Origin: Pseudomonas sp. URIL14HWK12:I12
GTDB lineage: Bacteria > Pseudomonadota > Gammaproteobacteria > Pseudomonadales > Pseudomonadaceae
DNA: 64,000 nt
Direction: 5' to 3'
Assembly (NCBI RefSeq): GCF_003097135.1
Contig: NZ_QEQL01000002.1
Span: 310,001 to 374,000, forward strand
Below, piece by piece: positions 8,880-17,144 of this stretch; position 1 is the stretch's first letter, and every line of letters begins with the position of its first letter. A program made the position numbers and the translations under genes. The notes below the pieces were generated by a model that saw nothing but the letters and a program-made list of their open reading frames with translations, made no database searches and had not been told where the DNA came from.

Positions 8880-11030
8880 TCAGAGTGTCCACTTCAGGCT
8901 GAACATCAGATTGCGCGGGTCGCCATAGATGCCACCACCGAAGGTCTCTGGCAGGCCCTGCCAGTACTGGGTGTCAAACAGGTTATTCACGTTCACCCGG
9001 CCGTCCCAGTGATCGTTGAAACGATACCCTGCCATCAGCCCTACCACTGAGTAGCTGCTCTGGTTACTCAGACCATTAACCACATGCTCGAACGTGCCGC
9101 TCTGTGCGTAGAGATCAGCGCCGACACGCCATTTGTGCAGGTCGCCGGTCAGGTGGTAGGTGGTAGCGGCCTTGAACAGGTGTTTGGGCTGGGAAGGGTC
9201 GAACAGCATGCCCTTGTTATCGTCGTCTTTGACGAACTGGCTGAGCACGTAGGTGTAGGACGCCGAGGCTTGCCAGTTCGGGGTGATAGCGCCGCTGATC
9301 TCGGCATCGATACCCTGGCTGCGGACCTCGCCGGCGGTGGCCGAGCATTTCACCGCACCGCACTGCGCATCCAGGCTGTAGGCGCGCTTTTCCTGCGTGA
9401 GGTCGAACAACGCGATCGAGCCATTGAGCGCGCCATCGAGATAGGCGCCTTTGAGGCCAATCTCGTAGTTTTCGCCCGTCATCGGCTCCAGCGCGCCTCC
9501 GCCCACCGTTACGCCGGCCTGGGGTTTGAAGATCTGGGTGTAGCTGGCATACACCGAGTAGGTGTCGTTCAGGTCATAGACGATACCGGCGTAGGGCGTC
9601 ACTTTCTGGGTCTGGTTGTAGTCGGTGTCGCCGGCACGATCATCCCATTTGTACCAGAGCACGCGCGAACCGATGATCACATGCAGCGGGTCGATCGGGT
9701 TGAAACGCGCCACGGCATAGGCTGATTTCTCGGTCGCGGTATTGCGGTATTCCCAGCTGTACAGGTTGGGTTCGCTTTTGGGGGCATTGTGATCGAAGGT
9801 GTAAGGGTTATAGGTGAACCCCCCCAGGGTGCCGCCGTTCTGGTCAAAGCGTTCCTGGCGGTAGCTGGTACCGAAGCTCAGCTCATGCTCGCGCCCGAAC
9901 AACTGGAAAGGGCCGGTCAACGAGGCGTCGTAGTTGGTCTGGTAGTCCGAGTCGATGTAATGGCCTGAGAACTGGGTCAAGGTGCCGTTGGTATTGGCGG
10001 TCGAGTAGGCGGCGAAGGAGTCCAGGTTGGCCCAGATTTTTTGCGCCGCCAGCTTGCCCGTCCAGCCGTTGTCGAAGCGGTGGGTCACGTCGGTGAAGAA
10101 GCTGTAGTTGTCCTTGTCCCAGTAGGACCATTGGTTGCTGAGGAAACTCGAGCGCGGCAGGTCCAGGTTCTCGCCGTTCGGGCCGCTGGGAATGCCACCC
10201 CAGTCTGAACGGTTATCGTCACGCTGCTTGGAGGCGCCTACCGTCCAGGTGGTGGAGTCGTTCAGGTCGGCTTCCAGCACACCGTAGAAAGTCTGGCGCT
10301 GGTTGGTCTTGAGGTCCTGGAAGCTTTTGTTGTCTTGGTAGGCCGCGACCACGCGGCCACGCAGGGTGCCCGACTCATTCAGGCGGTTGGAGGCGTCCAG
10401 TTCGGTGCGGTAGCGGTCCCAGCTGCCGGCGCTGGTGGTCACGCTCACCTGCGGGGTGTCGGTGGGCCGCTTGCGCACCAGGTTCAACGTCGCCGAAGGG
10501 CTACCGGCGCCAGTCATCAAACCGGTTGCCCCGCGCACCACTTCGACACGGTCGAACATGGCCATGTCGGCCGAGGATATGGTGTCCTGAGTATAGGTAC
10601 CCACGCTCGTCGCGAGCCCGTCGTACATGATGTTGTCGATCTTGAAGCCACGGGACATGAACTGCTGGCGATCGGCACCGTACTTTTGCAACGTTACGCC
10701 AGGCGCGTTCTGCACCACATCGTTGAGGTCATTCATACCCTTGTCTTCGATGCGCTGGCGGGTGATCACGCTCACCGACTGCGGCGTCTCGCGTGGCGAC
10801 AGGTTCAGCTTGGTGGCCGTACTCATCTTCCCCGTTGTGTAGGAACCAGTCCCTTCGGTGGTCGATTGCCCTGCAACGCCTTCACCTGTCACGGAGATAA
10901 CGCCTAGCGAAAGACTGCCGTCGGCGTTGGTAGTGGGCGTTTGCGCAGAAGTGTCGTCGGCCGCCTGGGTAACGCCTGCGCTGAGCAGCGAGACAGCGAC
11001 TGCCAGCTTGAGCAAGGGGAGGTGCTTCAT
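8880..11030 (-). CDS. TonB-dependent ferric-siderophore receptor
   Basis: 716 residues. Signal peptide of about 23 residues (MKHLPLLKLAVAVSLLSAG...), a TonB-box-like VISVTGEG stretch, plug domain with ETPQSVSVITRQRIEDKGM and VEVVRGATGLMTGAGSPSA, and a beta-barrel ending in NLMFSLKWTL with the terminal aromatic/hydrophobic pattern of outer-membrane proteins. There is no N-terminal signalling (STN) domain, so it is not a FecA/PupB-type transducer; overall it is like FhuE/FpvA-type receptors. I start at the ATG at 11030, which has GAGGA upstream and begins the signal peptide. The siderophore is not identifiable. Confidence 0.92.
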   Translation of the reverse strand: MKHLPLLKLAVAVSLLSAGVTQAADDTSAQTPTTNADGSLSLGVISVTGEGVAGQSTTEGTGSYTTGKMSTATKLNLSPRETPQSVSVITRQRIEDKGMNDLNDVVQNAPGVTLQKYGADRQQFMSRGFKIDNIMYDGLATSVGTYTQDTISSADMAMFDRVEVVRGATGLMTGAGSPSATLNLVRKRPTDTPQVSVTTSAGSWDRYRTELDASNRLNESGTLRGRVVAAYQDNKSFQDLKTNQRQTFYGVLEADLNDSTTWTVGASKQRDDNRSDWGGIPSGPNGENLDLPRSSFLSNQWSYWDKDNYSFFTDVTHRFDNGWTGKLAAQKIWANLDSFAAYSTANTNGTLTQFSGHYIDSDYQTNYDASLTGPFQLFGREHELSFGTSYRQERFDQNGGTLGGFTYNPYTFDHNAPKSEPNLYSWEYRNTATEKSAYAVARFNPIDPLHVIIGSRVLWYKWDDRAGDTDYNQTQKVTPYAGIVYDLNDTYSVYASYTQIFKPQAGVTVGGGALEPMTGENYEIGLKGAYLDGALNGSIALFDLTQEKRAYSLDAQCGAVKCSATAGEVRSQGIDAEISGAITPNWQASASYTYVLSQFVKDDDNKGMLFDPSQPKHLFKAATTYHLTGDLHKWRVGADLYAQSGTFEHVVNGLSNQSSYSVVGLMAGYRFNDHWDGRVNVNNLFDTQYWQGLPETFGGGIYGDPRNLMFSLKWTL

Positions 11031-11296
11031 GTGTTGTGTGTCCTCGGCAAGGAACGCAGGCACGCAGCGTCGCGCGGCGCGCTACGTTGGCGCGCCGTGG
11101 TGGCGGGGTCGATCATCCGTGAGCGCCTGCGAGAAAGCCGCCGCAGTGGCGGGGTGGCGGAAGGCTATTTAAAAGTGAAAAAAATGTAAATAGTAATCCA
11201 TCGCAACGGCATCAATTTATCGTAAGTGAATTTATAACAAACACTATTGCTTATCGATAATCTGCCTGGCCTTCACCCTCGCAGGCTTGAAAACGA
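11031..11296 (-). promoter_or_regulatory. Receptor upstream region with a weak Fur-box candidate
   Basis: Non-coding stretch before the receptor. The part at 11160-11260 is markedly AT-rich against the GC-rich background, as expected for a promoter. At 11186-11204 the minus strand reads GCGATGGATTACTATTTAC, which agrees with the Fur consensus at only about 10 of 19 positions. A TTATCGATAA palindrome lies at about 11252-11261. Iron control is expected for such a receptor, but the site call is weak. Confidence 0.35.
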
Positions 11297-11325
11297 AAAA
11301 GCCCCGGCCATTGGCCAGGGCTTTT
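11297..11325 (-). terminator. Intrinsic terminator of xenB (A/T flanked, could work both ways)
   Basis: AAAAGCCCCGGCCA (11297-11310) pairs with TGGCCAGGGCTTTT (11312-11325) with one mismatch. A-run and T-run on either side make it a rho-independent terminator 17 bases past the xenB stop. Confidence 0.85.
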
Positions 11326-11341
11326 CCGTTTGCGGGGCGGG

Positions 11342-12391
11342 TCAGAGGCGCGGGTAATCCAGATACCCTTTGGCACCCTGGCCGTAGAAGGTACTTGGGT
11401 CCGGCTCATTGAGAGGGGCGTCGGCCGCCAGGCGCTCGGGCAGGTCGGGGTTGGCAATGAAAGGAATACCGAAGGCCACGGCATCGGCAACGCCTTTCTC
11501 CAGTGCGGCATTGGCCGTTTGCTTGGTAAAGCGCTCGTTAACGATGTAAGCGCCACCGAAGGCCTGCTTGAGCTGCGCTGCCAGGCTGTCTTCACCTTCC
11601 TTCTCACGTGCACAGATGAACGCGATACCGCGCTTGCCCAGCTCGCGGGCCACGTAGCTGAAGGTCTCCAGGCGATTGGCGTCGCCCATGTCGTGGGCGT
11701 CGGCACGTGGCGCCAGGTGCATGCCTACACGGCCTGCCCCCCATACGCTCACGACAGCGTCGGTGACTTCCAGCATCAGGCGGGCGCGGTTTTCCAGTGA
11801 GCCGCCGTACTGATCGGTACGTTGGTTTGTGCTGCTTTGCAGGAATTGGTCCAGCAGGTAACCGTTGGCACCGTGGATCTCAACGCCATCGAAACCGGCG
11901 GCCTTGGCGTTCTCGGCGCCTTTGCGGTAGGCCTCCACGACTTCGGCGATTTCAGCAGTCTCCAACGCGCGCGGCGTCGGGAAATCCACTTGCGGGCGGA
12001 TCAGGCTCACGTGCCCTGCGGGCTGGATGGCACTGGGGGCCACCGGCAGCTCGCCATTGAGGTAGCTGGTGTGAGAAATGCGGCCTACGTGCCACAGCTG
12101 CAGGAAGATGCGCCCGCCGGCGGCATGCACTGCGCGGGTTACGTTGGCCCAGCCCTTGACCTGCGCGTCAGACCAGATGCCGGGGGTATCAGGGTAACCG
12201 ACACCCATCGGGGTCACCGAGGTGGCTTCGCTGAGGATCAGGCCGGCGCTGGCGCGCTGGACGTAGTATTCGGCCATCATCGCGTTGGGCACGCGGCCTT
12301 CATCAGCGCGGCAGCGGGTCAGCGGCGCCATGATGATGCGGTTGGGCAATTCCAGGTCGCCCAGTGTGATCGGGTCGAAAATCGTCGTCAT
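11342..12391 (-). CDS. xenB: Old yellow enzyme family NADH:flavin oxidoreductase, xenobiotic reductase B type
   Basis: 349 residues, a full-length TIM-barrel FMN enzyme. Visible features: MAPLTRCRA near the N-terminus (FMN contact), LQLWHVGRISH, and EIHGANGYLLDQFL with the substrate-binding His/Asn pair, then STNQRTDQYGGSLENRARL typical of the family. XenB enzymes reduce activated alkenes, nitroaromatics and nitrate esters with NADPH/NADH in the cytoplasm. It lies 57 bases downstream of an ArsR-type repressor gene on the same strand, so it is probably induced through that regulator. Confidence 0.92.
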   Translation of the reverse strand: MTTIFDPITLGDLELPNRIIMAPLTRCRADEGRVPNAMMAEYYVQRASAGLILSEATSVTPMGVGYPDTPGIWSDAQVKGWANVTRAVHAAGGRIFLQLWHVGRISHTSYLNGELPVAPSAIQPAGHVSLIRPQVDFPTPRALETAEIAEVVEAYRKGAENAKAAGFDGVEIHGANGYLLDQFLQSSTNQRTDQYGGSLENRARLMLEVTDAVVSVWGAGRVGMHLAPRADAHDMGDANRLETFSYVARELGKRGIAFICAREKEGEDSLAAQLKQAFGGAYIVNERFTKQTANAALEKGVADAVAFGIPFIANPDLPERLAADAPLNEPDPSTFYGQGAKGYLDYPRL

Positions 12392-12448
12392 GTCTACGTC
12401 TCTTGGGTCAGTGAGTTGCCAGGCCCCGGCGAGGTGCCGCCACGGCCA

Positions 12449-12751
12449 TCAAAGTAGGTCACGCAGCTGCTCGATGAAGCGCTGCAAAGTGGTTTCGTTG
12501 CGTTTGAAGAAGTGCCATTGGCCGATCTTGTGGCTGCTGACCAGGCCAGCGCGTTGCAGCGTGGCCAGGTGCGCCGACACCGTGGATTGAGACAGCCCGC
12601 AGCGCTGGTCGATCTGCCCCGCGCAGATGCCCTGTTCATAAGGGTGATACTGCTCGGGGAAATGCTCTTGAGGGTCTTTGAGCCAGCGCAGGATCTCTCG
12701 CCGCATCGGATGCGCCAGGGCTTTGATGATGGGGTCGAGGTTGTCGGGCAT
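12449..12751 (-). CDS. ArsR-family transcriptional regulator
   Basis: 100 residues. Winged-helix core with ALAHPMRREILRWL at the start and the recognition region CGLSQSTVSAHLATLQRAGLV. The metal-binding ELCVCDL motif of classical ArsR is not present; a single cysteine precedes the recognition helix region (GICAGQIDQRCGL adds a second). It therefore may sense an electrophile or oxidant rather than a metal; this is inference. It is first in the operon with xenB. Confidence 0.85.
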   Translation of the reverse strand: MPDNLDPIIKALAHPMRREILRWLKDPQEHFPEQYHPYEQGICAGQIDQRCGLSQSTVSAHLATLQRAGLVSSHKIGQWHFFKRNETTLQRFIEQLRDLL

Positions 12752-12887
12752 GGTCGGCTAGTGGCGTATATCGTGTTGAAGCGAAATGTAAATCGGTGTT
12801 TGCCGATATACCAATGCCTGGCAGGCATGGTCGCTATCAATACGATTGATAGGCAAGCTTGCGGCCTATTCGGTGTACGCTGGCGCC

Positions 12888-13511
12888 ATGAACTATCTTG
12901 CCCATTTGCACCTGGGAGGCCCAGGCGAGCAACAACGCCTTGGCAGCCTTTACGGTGACTTCGTCAAAGGCCCCCTGGAAGGGCGTTTCAGCCCGGCCCT
13001 GGAAGCCAGCATCCGCCTGCATCGCGCCATCGACCGCTACACCGACAGCCACCCTCTGGTTTTGGTGGCGTTGGCACGCTTTCCGAAGGAGCGCCGACGG
13101 TTTGCCGGCATCGTACTGGACGTTTTTTTCGACCACTGCCTGGCACGCTATTGGCACCGCTATTGCGAAGAGCCGCTGGCAACCTTCAGTGCGTCGGTGT
13201 ACCGGCTGCTGGAGCGTACCGATGACCTGCCCGGGCGGCTGGCGCAGACGGCGCCGCACATGATCGCCCATGACTGGCTGGGGGCTTACCAGCGCTTCGA
13301 GGTGCTGGAGGGTGTATTCGAGGGTATCGGCCGGCGGCTATCGCGCGCCGGGGCACTGGATGGCGTGATGCATGAGCTGGTGCAGCTATACCAGCCGTTG
13401 ACCGAAGACTTCCATCGCTTTTACCCCGCCCTGCAGGCATTTGCAGCGCAGGGTATTCAGGCAGGCGACGCTACCGGCCCCGAAGCGGGCGTAGCCACCG
13501 GCAGGCTTTGA
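12888..13511 (+). CDS. acpH: Acyl-carrier-protein phosphodiesterase
   Basis: 207 residues from the ATG at 12888 (MNYLAHLHLG), the canonical AcpH start; the open frame extends upstream but without support. Family marks are the N-terminal NYLAHLHL, GSLYGDFVKGPL, IRLHRAIDRYTDSHPLV and VLDVFFDHCLARYW, whose His/Asp residues make the HD-like metal centre. It removes the 4'-phosphopantetheine arm from holo-ACP. Its last 55 bases overlap the end of the convergent olsA gene. It is divergent from arsR-xenB. Confidence 0.92.
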   Translation: MNYLAHLHLGGPGEQQRLGSLYGDFVKGPLEGRFSPALEASIRLHRAIDRYTDSHPLVLVALARFPKERRRFAGIVLDVFFDHCLARYWHRYCEEPLATFSASVYRLLERTDDLPGRLAQTAPHMIAHDWLGAYQRFEVLEGVFEGIGRRLSRAGALDGVMHELVQLYQPLTEDFHRFYPALQAFAAQGIQAGDATGPEAGVATGRL

Positions 13512-14233
13512 AGTGCGCTGCGCACTGCCGCCTGGCTGGCGTGGGCCAGGGCTGCGCGTTCTTTGCCGGTACTGGGTATTGGCGGTAACAGATGCACGTG
13601 CACATCGATCAGCGGCTGGCGTAACAGGCGCAGCAGGTGCGACACCAGGTCGTCATCGCCGATGAAGGGCGAGACGTCGCAGCGCTGGCCGTCGCGCAGA
13701 TAACGCAGCGCCACTGGCTGCACCGGTACGCCTTGCTCTACGGCGCAGGCCAGCAGGCGGCCGTGGAAGGTGCGCACATCGCGCCCGTCGGTGGTAGTGC
13801 CTTCTGGAAAGATCACCAGCGGCCCCTGTTGGCGCAGGTGCTTACCCATCTCCAGGCGCAGGCGTTGGCCATCGCTGGCGCCGCGGCAGACGAAAAAGGT
13901 CCCGGCACTGGCCGCCAGCCTGCCGGCAATCGGCCATTGGCGCACCTCGTCCTTGGCCAGGAAAACCAGCGGCGTCAGTTGCCCAAGCACGGCAATGTCG
14001 ACCCAGGACACATGGTTGCTCAACCACAGCATGGGGGCGTCCGGCAGCTTGCCATGTACGTGGATGCGGTAGGGCAGCGCTCGACACAAGGCGGCCATGA
14101 AGCAGCGTGTCCAGCGCTGCCGTCGGCATTGGCGGTCCGGGATGCCCAGGTGCCTGGCCACCCAGAGGGTCGCGGCCATGCAAAGGCCCATAGCCACTAC
14201 CAGCAGGATGCGCCCCAGGCGCAGCGCGCGCAT
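13457..14233 (-). CDS. olsA: Lyso-ornithine lipid O-acyltransferase (PlsC-like)
   Basis: 258 residues from the ATG at 14233. An N-terminal hydrophobic helix (RILLVVAMGLCMAATLWVA) anchors it to the inner membrane. The acyltransferase HX4D motif is NHVSWVD and the second block is FPEGTTTDG. The start overlaps the stop of olsB by one base (TGATG), so the two are translationally coupled. OlsA adds the second acyl chain to lyso-ornithine lipid, the phosphorus-free membrane lipid made under phosphate limitation. The 3' end overlaps acpH in opposite orientation. Confidence 0.9.
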   Translation of the reverse strand: MRALRLGRILLVVAMGLCMAATLWVARHLGIPDRQCRRQRWTRCFMAALCRALPYRIHVHGKLPDAPMLWLSNHVSWVDIAVLGQLTPLVFLAKDEVRQWPIAGRLAASAGTFFVCRGASDGQRLRLEMGKHLRQQGPLVIFPEGTTTDGRDVRTFHGRLLACAVEQGVPVQPVALRYLRDGQRCDVSPFIGDDDLVSHLLRLLRQPLIDVHVHLLPPIPSTGKERAALAHASQAAVRSALQSLPVATPASGPVASPA

Positions 14234-14988
14234 CACACCGCCGCCTTGAAGTGGCGGGCATAGCGCGGGCACAGCTCGGCGCGCTTGAGCAGGATGAACA
14301 CATCGGCGACCTGGAATTCGCGATCCCAACAGGGTTCGCCGCAGATCTTCGCGCCCAGGCGCATGTAGGCCTTGAGCAGCGGTGGCATTTCGGCGATCAG
14401 GTTGGCTGGCACCTCCAGTGCAGGCAGGGGCGTGCGGGGTTCGGCGCGCAGGTTCTGGTTGCACAGGTAGCGTTCGCGCAGGCGCCGCATGATGGCTTCG
14501 GCCTGCAGGCCGCCGTCGTGCATGGGGATGCTCGCGCAGCCCATCAGGTAGCTGTAGTTGCCCTTGTTGAGCACCTCGGCCAATTCGCTCCAGAGCACCG
14601 CAATGGTGCCGCCGTTGCGGTAGTCGGGGGCCACGCAGGTACGGCCGATTTCCAGGATTGGCCCTTGCAGGTGGCTCAGGCCGTGCAGGTGAAATTCACC
14701 TTCGCTGTAAAAGCGGCCCATGTGCCCCGCGGCGCGGTGATCCAGCAACCGAGTGGTGGCAACCAGCTCGCCGGTCGCCAGGTCGCGCACACCGATGTGC
14801 AGGCACCAGGCGTCGAAGTCGTCGGTGTCCAAACCCCGCTCGGCGCCACTCAGGCAGGCGTTGAATTCGGCGCTGAAGACGCGGTAGCGCAGGGCCTGGG
14901 CCTGTTGCACGGCAGCGGGGCCGATCAGGCGCTCTGCCCGCAGTTGGCGTTCGGGGCGGCGCACAGCGGTAAGGGCGGTCTGGGTCAT
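14233..14988 (-). CDS. olsB: L-ornithine N(alpha)-acyltransferase (GNAT)
   Basis: 251 residues from the ATG at 14988, with GGAGA ten bases upstream. GNAT features include [33 protein letters not shown] (acyl-ACP binding region) and a C-terminal [19 protein letters not shown] typical of OlsB. It transfers a 3-hydroxyacyl chain from ACP to ornithine, the first step of ornithine-lipid synthesis. It is first in the olsB-olsA operon. No PhoB box was confidently seen upstream. Confidence 0.92.
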   Translation of the reverse strand: MTQTALTAVRRPERQLRAERLIGPAAVQQAQALRYRVFSAEFNACLSGAERGLDTDDFDAWCLHIGVRDLATGELVATTRLLDHRAAGHMGRFYSEGEFHLHGLSHLQGPILEIGRTCVAPDYRNGGTIAVLWSELAEVLNKGNYSYLMGCASIPMHDGGLQAEAIMRRLRERYLCNQNLRAEPRTPLPALEVPANLIAEMPPLLKAYMRLGAKICGEPCWDREFQVADVFILLKRAELCPRYARHFKAAV

Positions 14989-15122
14989 GGCGTGTCTCCA
15001 AAGCTGGCCTGAGGGCAGACGTGCCGCCATGGGGGCGGCACGGTCAGGCTATGTAGGCGCGGTGTCAGCGCCATGAAGCTTTGGTGATGCTTGTATGACT
15101 GCCCCGGCGAGGCTTGGCGAGC

Positions 15123-15602
15123 TCAGGCGCCAGGCGAGCGGGGCACGACCGCCAGCACCAACAACGCCAGCGCGGTGGCGAAAATGGCGCTGCCTTCGTG
15201 GCCCATTCCGGCCGCCACGCCGATGGCCGCGGTCATCCACAGGCCAGCAGCGGTGGTCAGGCCCTTGACCTTGTGGGTGTCCTGCTCGTTGCCCTTGAGG
15301 ATGGTCCCGGCGCCCAGGAAGCCGATGCCGGCCACCACCCCCTGAATGGCGCGGCTCAGCGCATCGGGGCTGGCGCCATTGAGCCCCGGCGCGAGCACGA
15401 ACAGGGCCGCGCCTGTGCACACCAGCATGTGCGTGCGCAGCCCGGCAGCCTTGCCGCTGAGCTCACGTTGCAGGCCCAGCAGCCCGCCCAGCAAGGCCGC
15501 CAGCAGCAGGCGTGCCAACAGCCGAACGCAGTTGTCCAGGTCTGTCAGGTCGGAGAATTCCATGGCCAGAACAGCCAGAACGCGCCCACCGAAATCGTCC
15601 AT
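15123..15602 (-). CDS. MgtC/SapB family membrane protein
   Basis: 159 residues with four or five hydrophobic segments. The family block is GLLGLQRELSGKAAGLRTHMLVCTGAALF, followed by RAIQGVVAGIGFLGAGTIL and VKGLTTAAGLWMTAAIGVAAGMG, which is diagnostic for MgtC/SapB. The long C-terminal cytosolic domain of true virulence MgtC is absent; this is the short SapB form. Homologs modulate Mg2+ and phosphate homeostasis or F-ATPase; the role here is unknown. The start at 15602 has AGGGGTGATCA ahead of it. Confidence 0.85.
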   Translation of the reverse strand: MDDFGGRVLAVLAMEFSDLTDLDNCVRLLARLLLAALLGGLLGLQRELSGKAAGLRTHMLVCTGAALFVLAPGLNGASPDALSRAIQGVVAGIGFLGAGTILKGNEQDTHKVKGLTTAAGLWMTAAIGVAAGMGHEGSAIFATALALLVLAVVPRSPGA

Positions 15603-15617
15603 TGATCACCCCTAACG

Positions 15618-15647
15618 ACGAAAGATGGCCAATAGACCATCCTTCGT
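15618..15647 (-). terminator. Hairpin after kgtP
   Basis: ACGAAAGATGG (15618-15628) pairs with CCATCCTTCGT (15637-15647), one mismatch, between the kgtP stop and the MgtC gene start. No T-run follows on the minus strand, so it may be a weak terminator or an mRNA end-protecting stem. Confidence 0.4.
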
Positions 15648-15660
15648 GGCGCAGGTGCGG

Positions 15661-16974
15661 TCAGTCCGTTTCGATGCGCGAGCTGTTGCGGGTGTCTTTC
15701 ATGAAGACATAGACCAGCAGCGATATGGCGATGCAGGCGGTGACGTACCAATAGAACCCGCTCTCGTAACCCGCCTGTTTGAATTGCAGCGCGATGACTT
15801 CTGCCGTGCCGCCGAAGATCGATACTGTCAACGCATATGGCAAGCCCACGCCCAGCGCCCGCACCTGCGCCGGGAACAGCTCAGCCTTGACCACCGCATT
15901 GATCGAGGTATAGCCGCTGACGATCACCAACGCGGCCATGATCAACCAGAACGCCCCCCACAATGTGCTTACGGTATTGAGCGTACTGAGGATCGGATAG
16001 GTGCACAGCGTGCCGAGCACGCCGAAACCGATCAGGATCGGGCGCCGGCCGATGCGGTCGCTCAACGCACCCACCACCGGTTGCAGGCACATGAACAGGA
16101 ACAGCGTGGCGGCGGAGATCAGGGTGGAGTCTGCCTTGCTCATGCCGACGCTGTTGACCAGGTATTTCTGCATGTAGATGGTGTAGGTGTAGAAGGCGAG
16201 CGTGCCGCCCATGGTCAGGCCAACCACTGTCATCAGCTCGCGCGGGTGCTGCAGCAGCTGGCGCAGGGCGCTTTCCTTGCGTTTTTCAGCGCTCTTGGTG
16301 AACGACTCGGTTTCTTCCATGCCGCGGCGCAGGTACAACGCCACCACCGCACAGATTGCGCCAATGCCGAAAGGAATGCGCCAGCCCCAACTATGCAGCT
16401 GCTCTTCGTTGAGGGTTTGCTGGAGCACCAGCAGAACCGCGAGCGCGATCAGCTGGCCGCTGATCAGGGTCACGTATTGGAAGCTAGACCAGAAGCCACG
16501 GTTCTGGCGATCGGCCATTTCGCTCAGGTAGGTTGCCGAAGTGCCGTATTCACCGCCCACCGAAAGGCCTTGCAGCAGCCGCGCCACCACCAACAGTATC
16601 GGCGCGGCCACCCCAATGGTTTCGTAACTGGGTGTAAGGGCGATCAACAGCGAACCGAAGCACATCAACAGCACCGAAGCCAGCAGCGCGGCTTTGCGGC
16701 CTTTGCGGTCGGCGTACAGGCCCATCAGGTAGCCACCGATCGGGCGCATCAGAAAGCCCACCGCGAAGATCGCAGCGGTGTTGAGCAACTGCGCGGTCGA
16801 GTCGCCTTTGGGGAAGAACACGGCGGAAAAGTACAGCGAAAAGGCGGCGTAGACGTACCAGTCGTACCATTCGACGAGGTTGCCAACAGAGCCGCTGAAG
16901 ATGGATTTTAGGCGCGAACGCGCACGAACGGGTGTAGCCGTGGCGACATGGCCAGGAGCAGTGGTGGAATTCAT
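15661..16974 (-). CDS. kgtP: 2-oxoglutarate/dicarboxylate MFS symporter KgtP
   Basis: 437 residues with 12 expected membrane helices. The metabolite:H+ symporter signatures are present: GSVGNLVEWYDWYVYAAFS in helix 1, RPIGGYLMGLYADRKGRKAA after helix 2, LQGLSVGGEYGTSATYLSEM in helix 4, and GALSDRIGRRP after helix 8. It imports 2-oxoglutarate with protons across the inner membrane. A sigma-54 promoter lies about 64 bases upstream, and the next genes encode a sigma-54-dependent two-component system, so induction by C4/C5 dicarboxylates is likely. Confidence 0.92.
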   Translation of the reverse strand: MNSTTAPGHVATATPVRARSRLKSIFSGSVGNLVEWYDWYVYAAFSLYFSAVFFPKGDSTAQLLNTAAIFAVGFLMRPIGGYLMGLYADRKGRKAALLASVLLMCFGSLLIALTPSYETIGVAAPILLVVARLLQGLSVGGEYGTSATYLSEMADRQNRGFWSSFQYVTLISGQLIALAVLLVLQQTLNEEQLHSWGWRIPFGIGAICAVVALYLRRGMEETESFTKSAEKRKESALRQLLQHPRELMTVVGLTMGGTLAFYTYTIYMQKYLVNSVGMSKADSTLISAATLFLFMCLQPVVGALSDRIGRRPILIGFGVLGTLCTYPILSTLNTVSTLWGAFWLIMAALVIVSGYTSINAVVKAELFPAQVRALGVGLPYALTVSIFGGTAEVIALQFKQAGYESGFYWYVTACIAISLLVYVFMKDTRNSSRIETD

Positions 16975-17037
16975 CAGTGAAACCTTCTTTTGTTATTGTC
17001 GGTCAGCGCCATGCTCAGCGCCGGGTACAGTGCTGAT

Positions 17038-17053
17038 AGCACAGCCCGTGCCA
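17038..17053 (-). promoter_or_regulatory. Sigma-54 (-24/-12) promoter of kgtP
   Basis: On the minus strand the sequence is TGGCACGGGCTGTGCT. It agrees with TGGCACGNNNNTTGCW at all conserved positions but one, with the invariant GG and GC at the correct ten-base spacing. It points to kgtP, predicting a transcript start about 50 bases before the ATG. Confidence 0.82.
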
Positions 17054-17093
17054 ATCGCTGGAAGCCCCGAAATCAGAAGGTCTGTAGGAGTTC

Positions 17094-17144
17094 TCGGCAA
17101 AAAACCGCTCATGCGGCCCGCAGTGATGAGCGGTTTTTTGCCGA
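17094..17144 (-). terminator. Terminator of the dctD-like gene, perfect 19-bp stem
   Basis: A perfect 19-base inverted repeat (17094-17112 with 17126-17144), including an A6 run and a T6 run and a 13-base loop. It abuts the response-regulator stop codon and separates it from the kgtP promoter. Its symmetry lets it stop transcription from either side. Confidence 0.9.

Noticed and set aside
12888..15602. Phosphate (PhoB) box before olsB
   Set aside because: No CTGTCAT direct repeats found in the short upstream region.
15625..16911. 428-codon plus-strand frame across kgtP
   Set aside because: Antisense shadow of kgtP, no start signal or recognisable motif.
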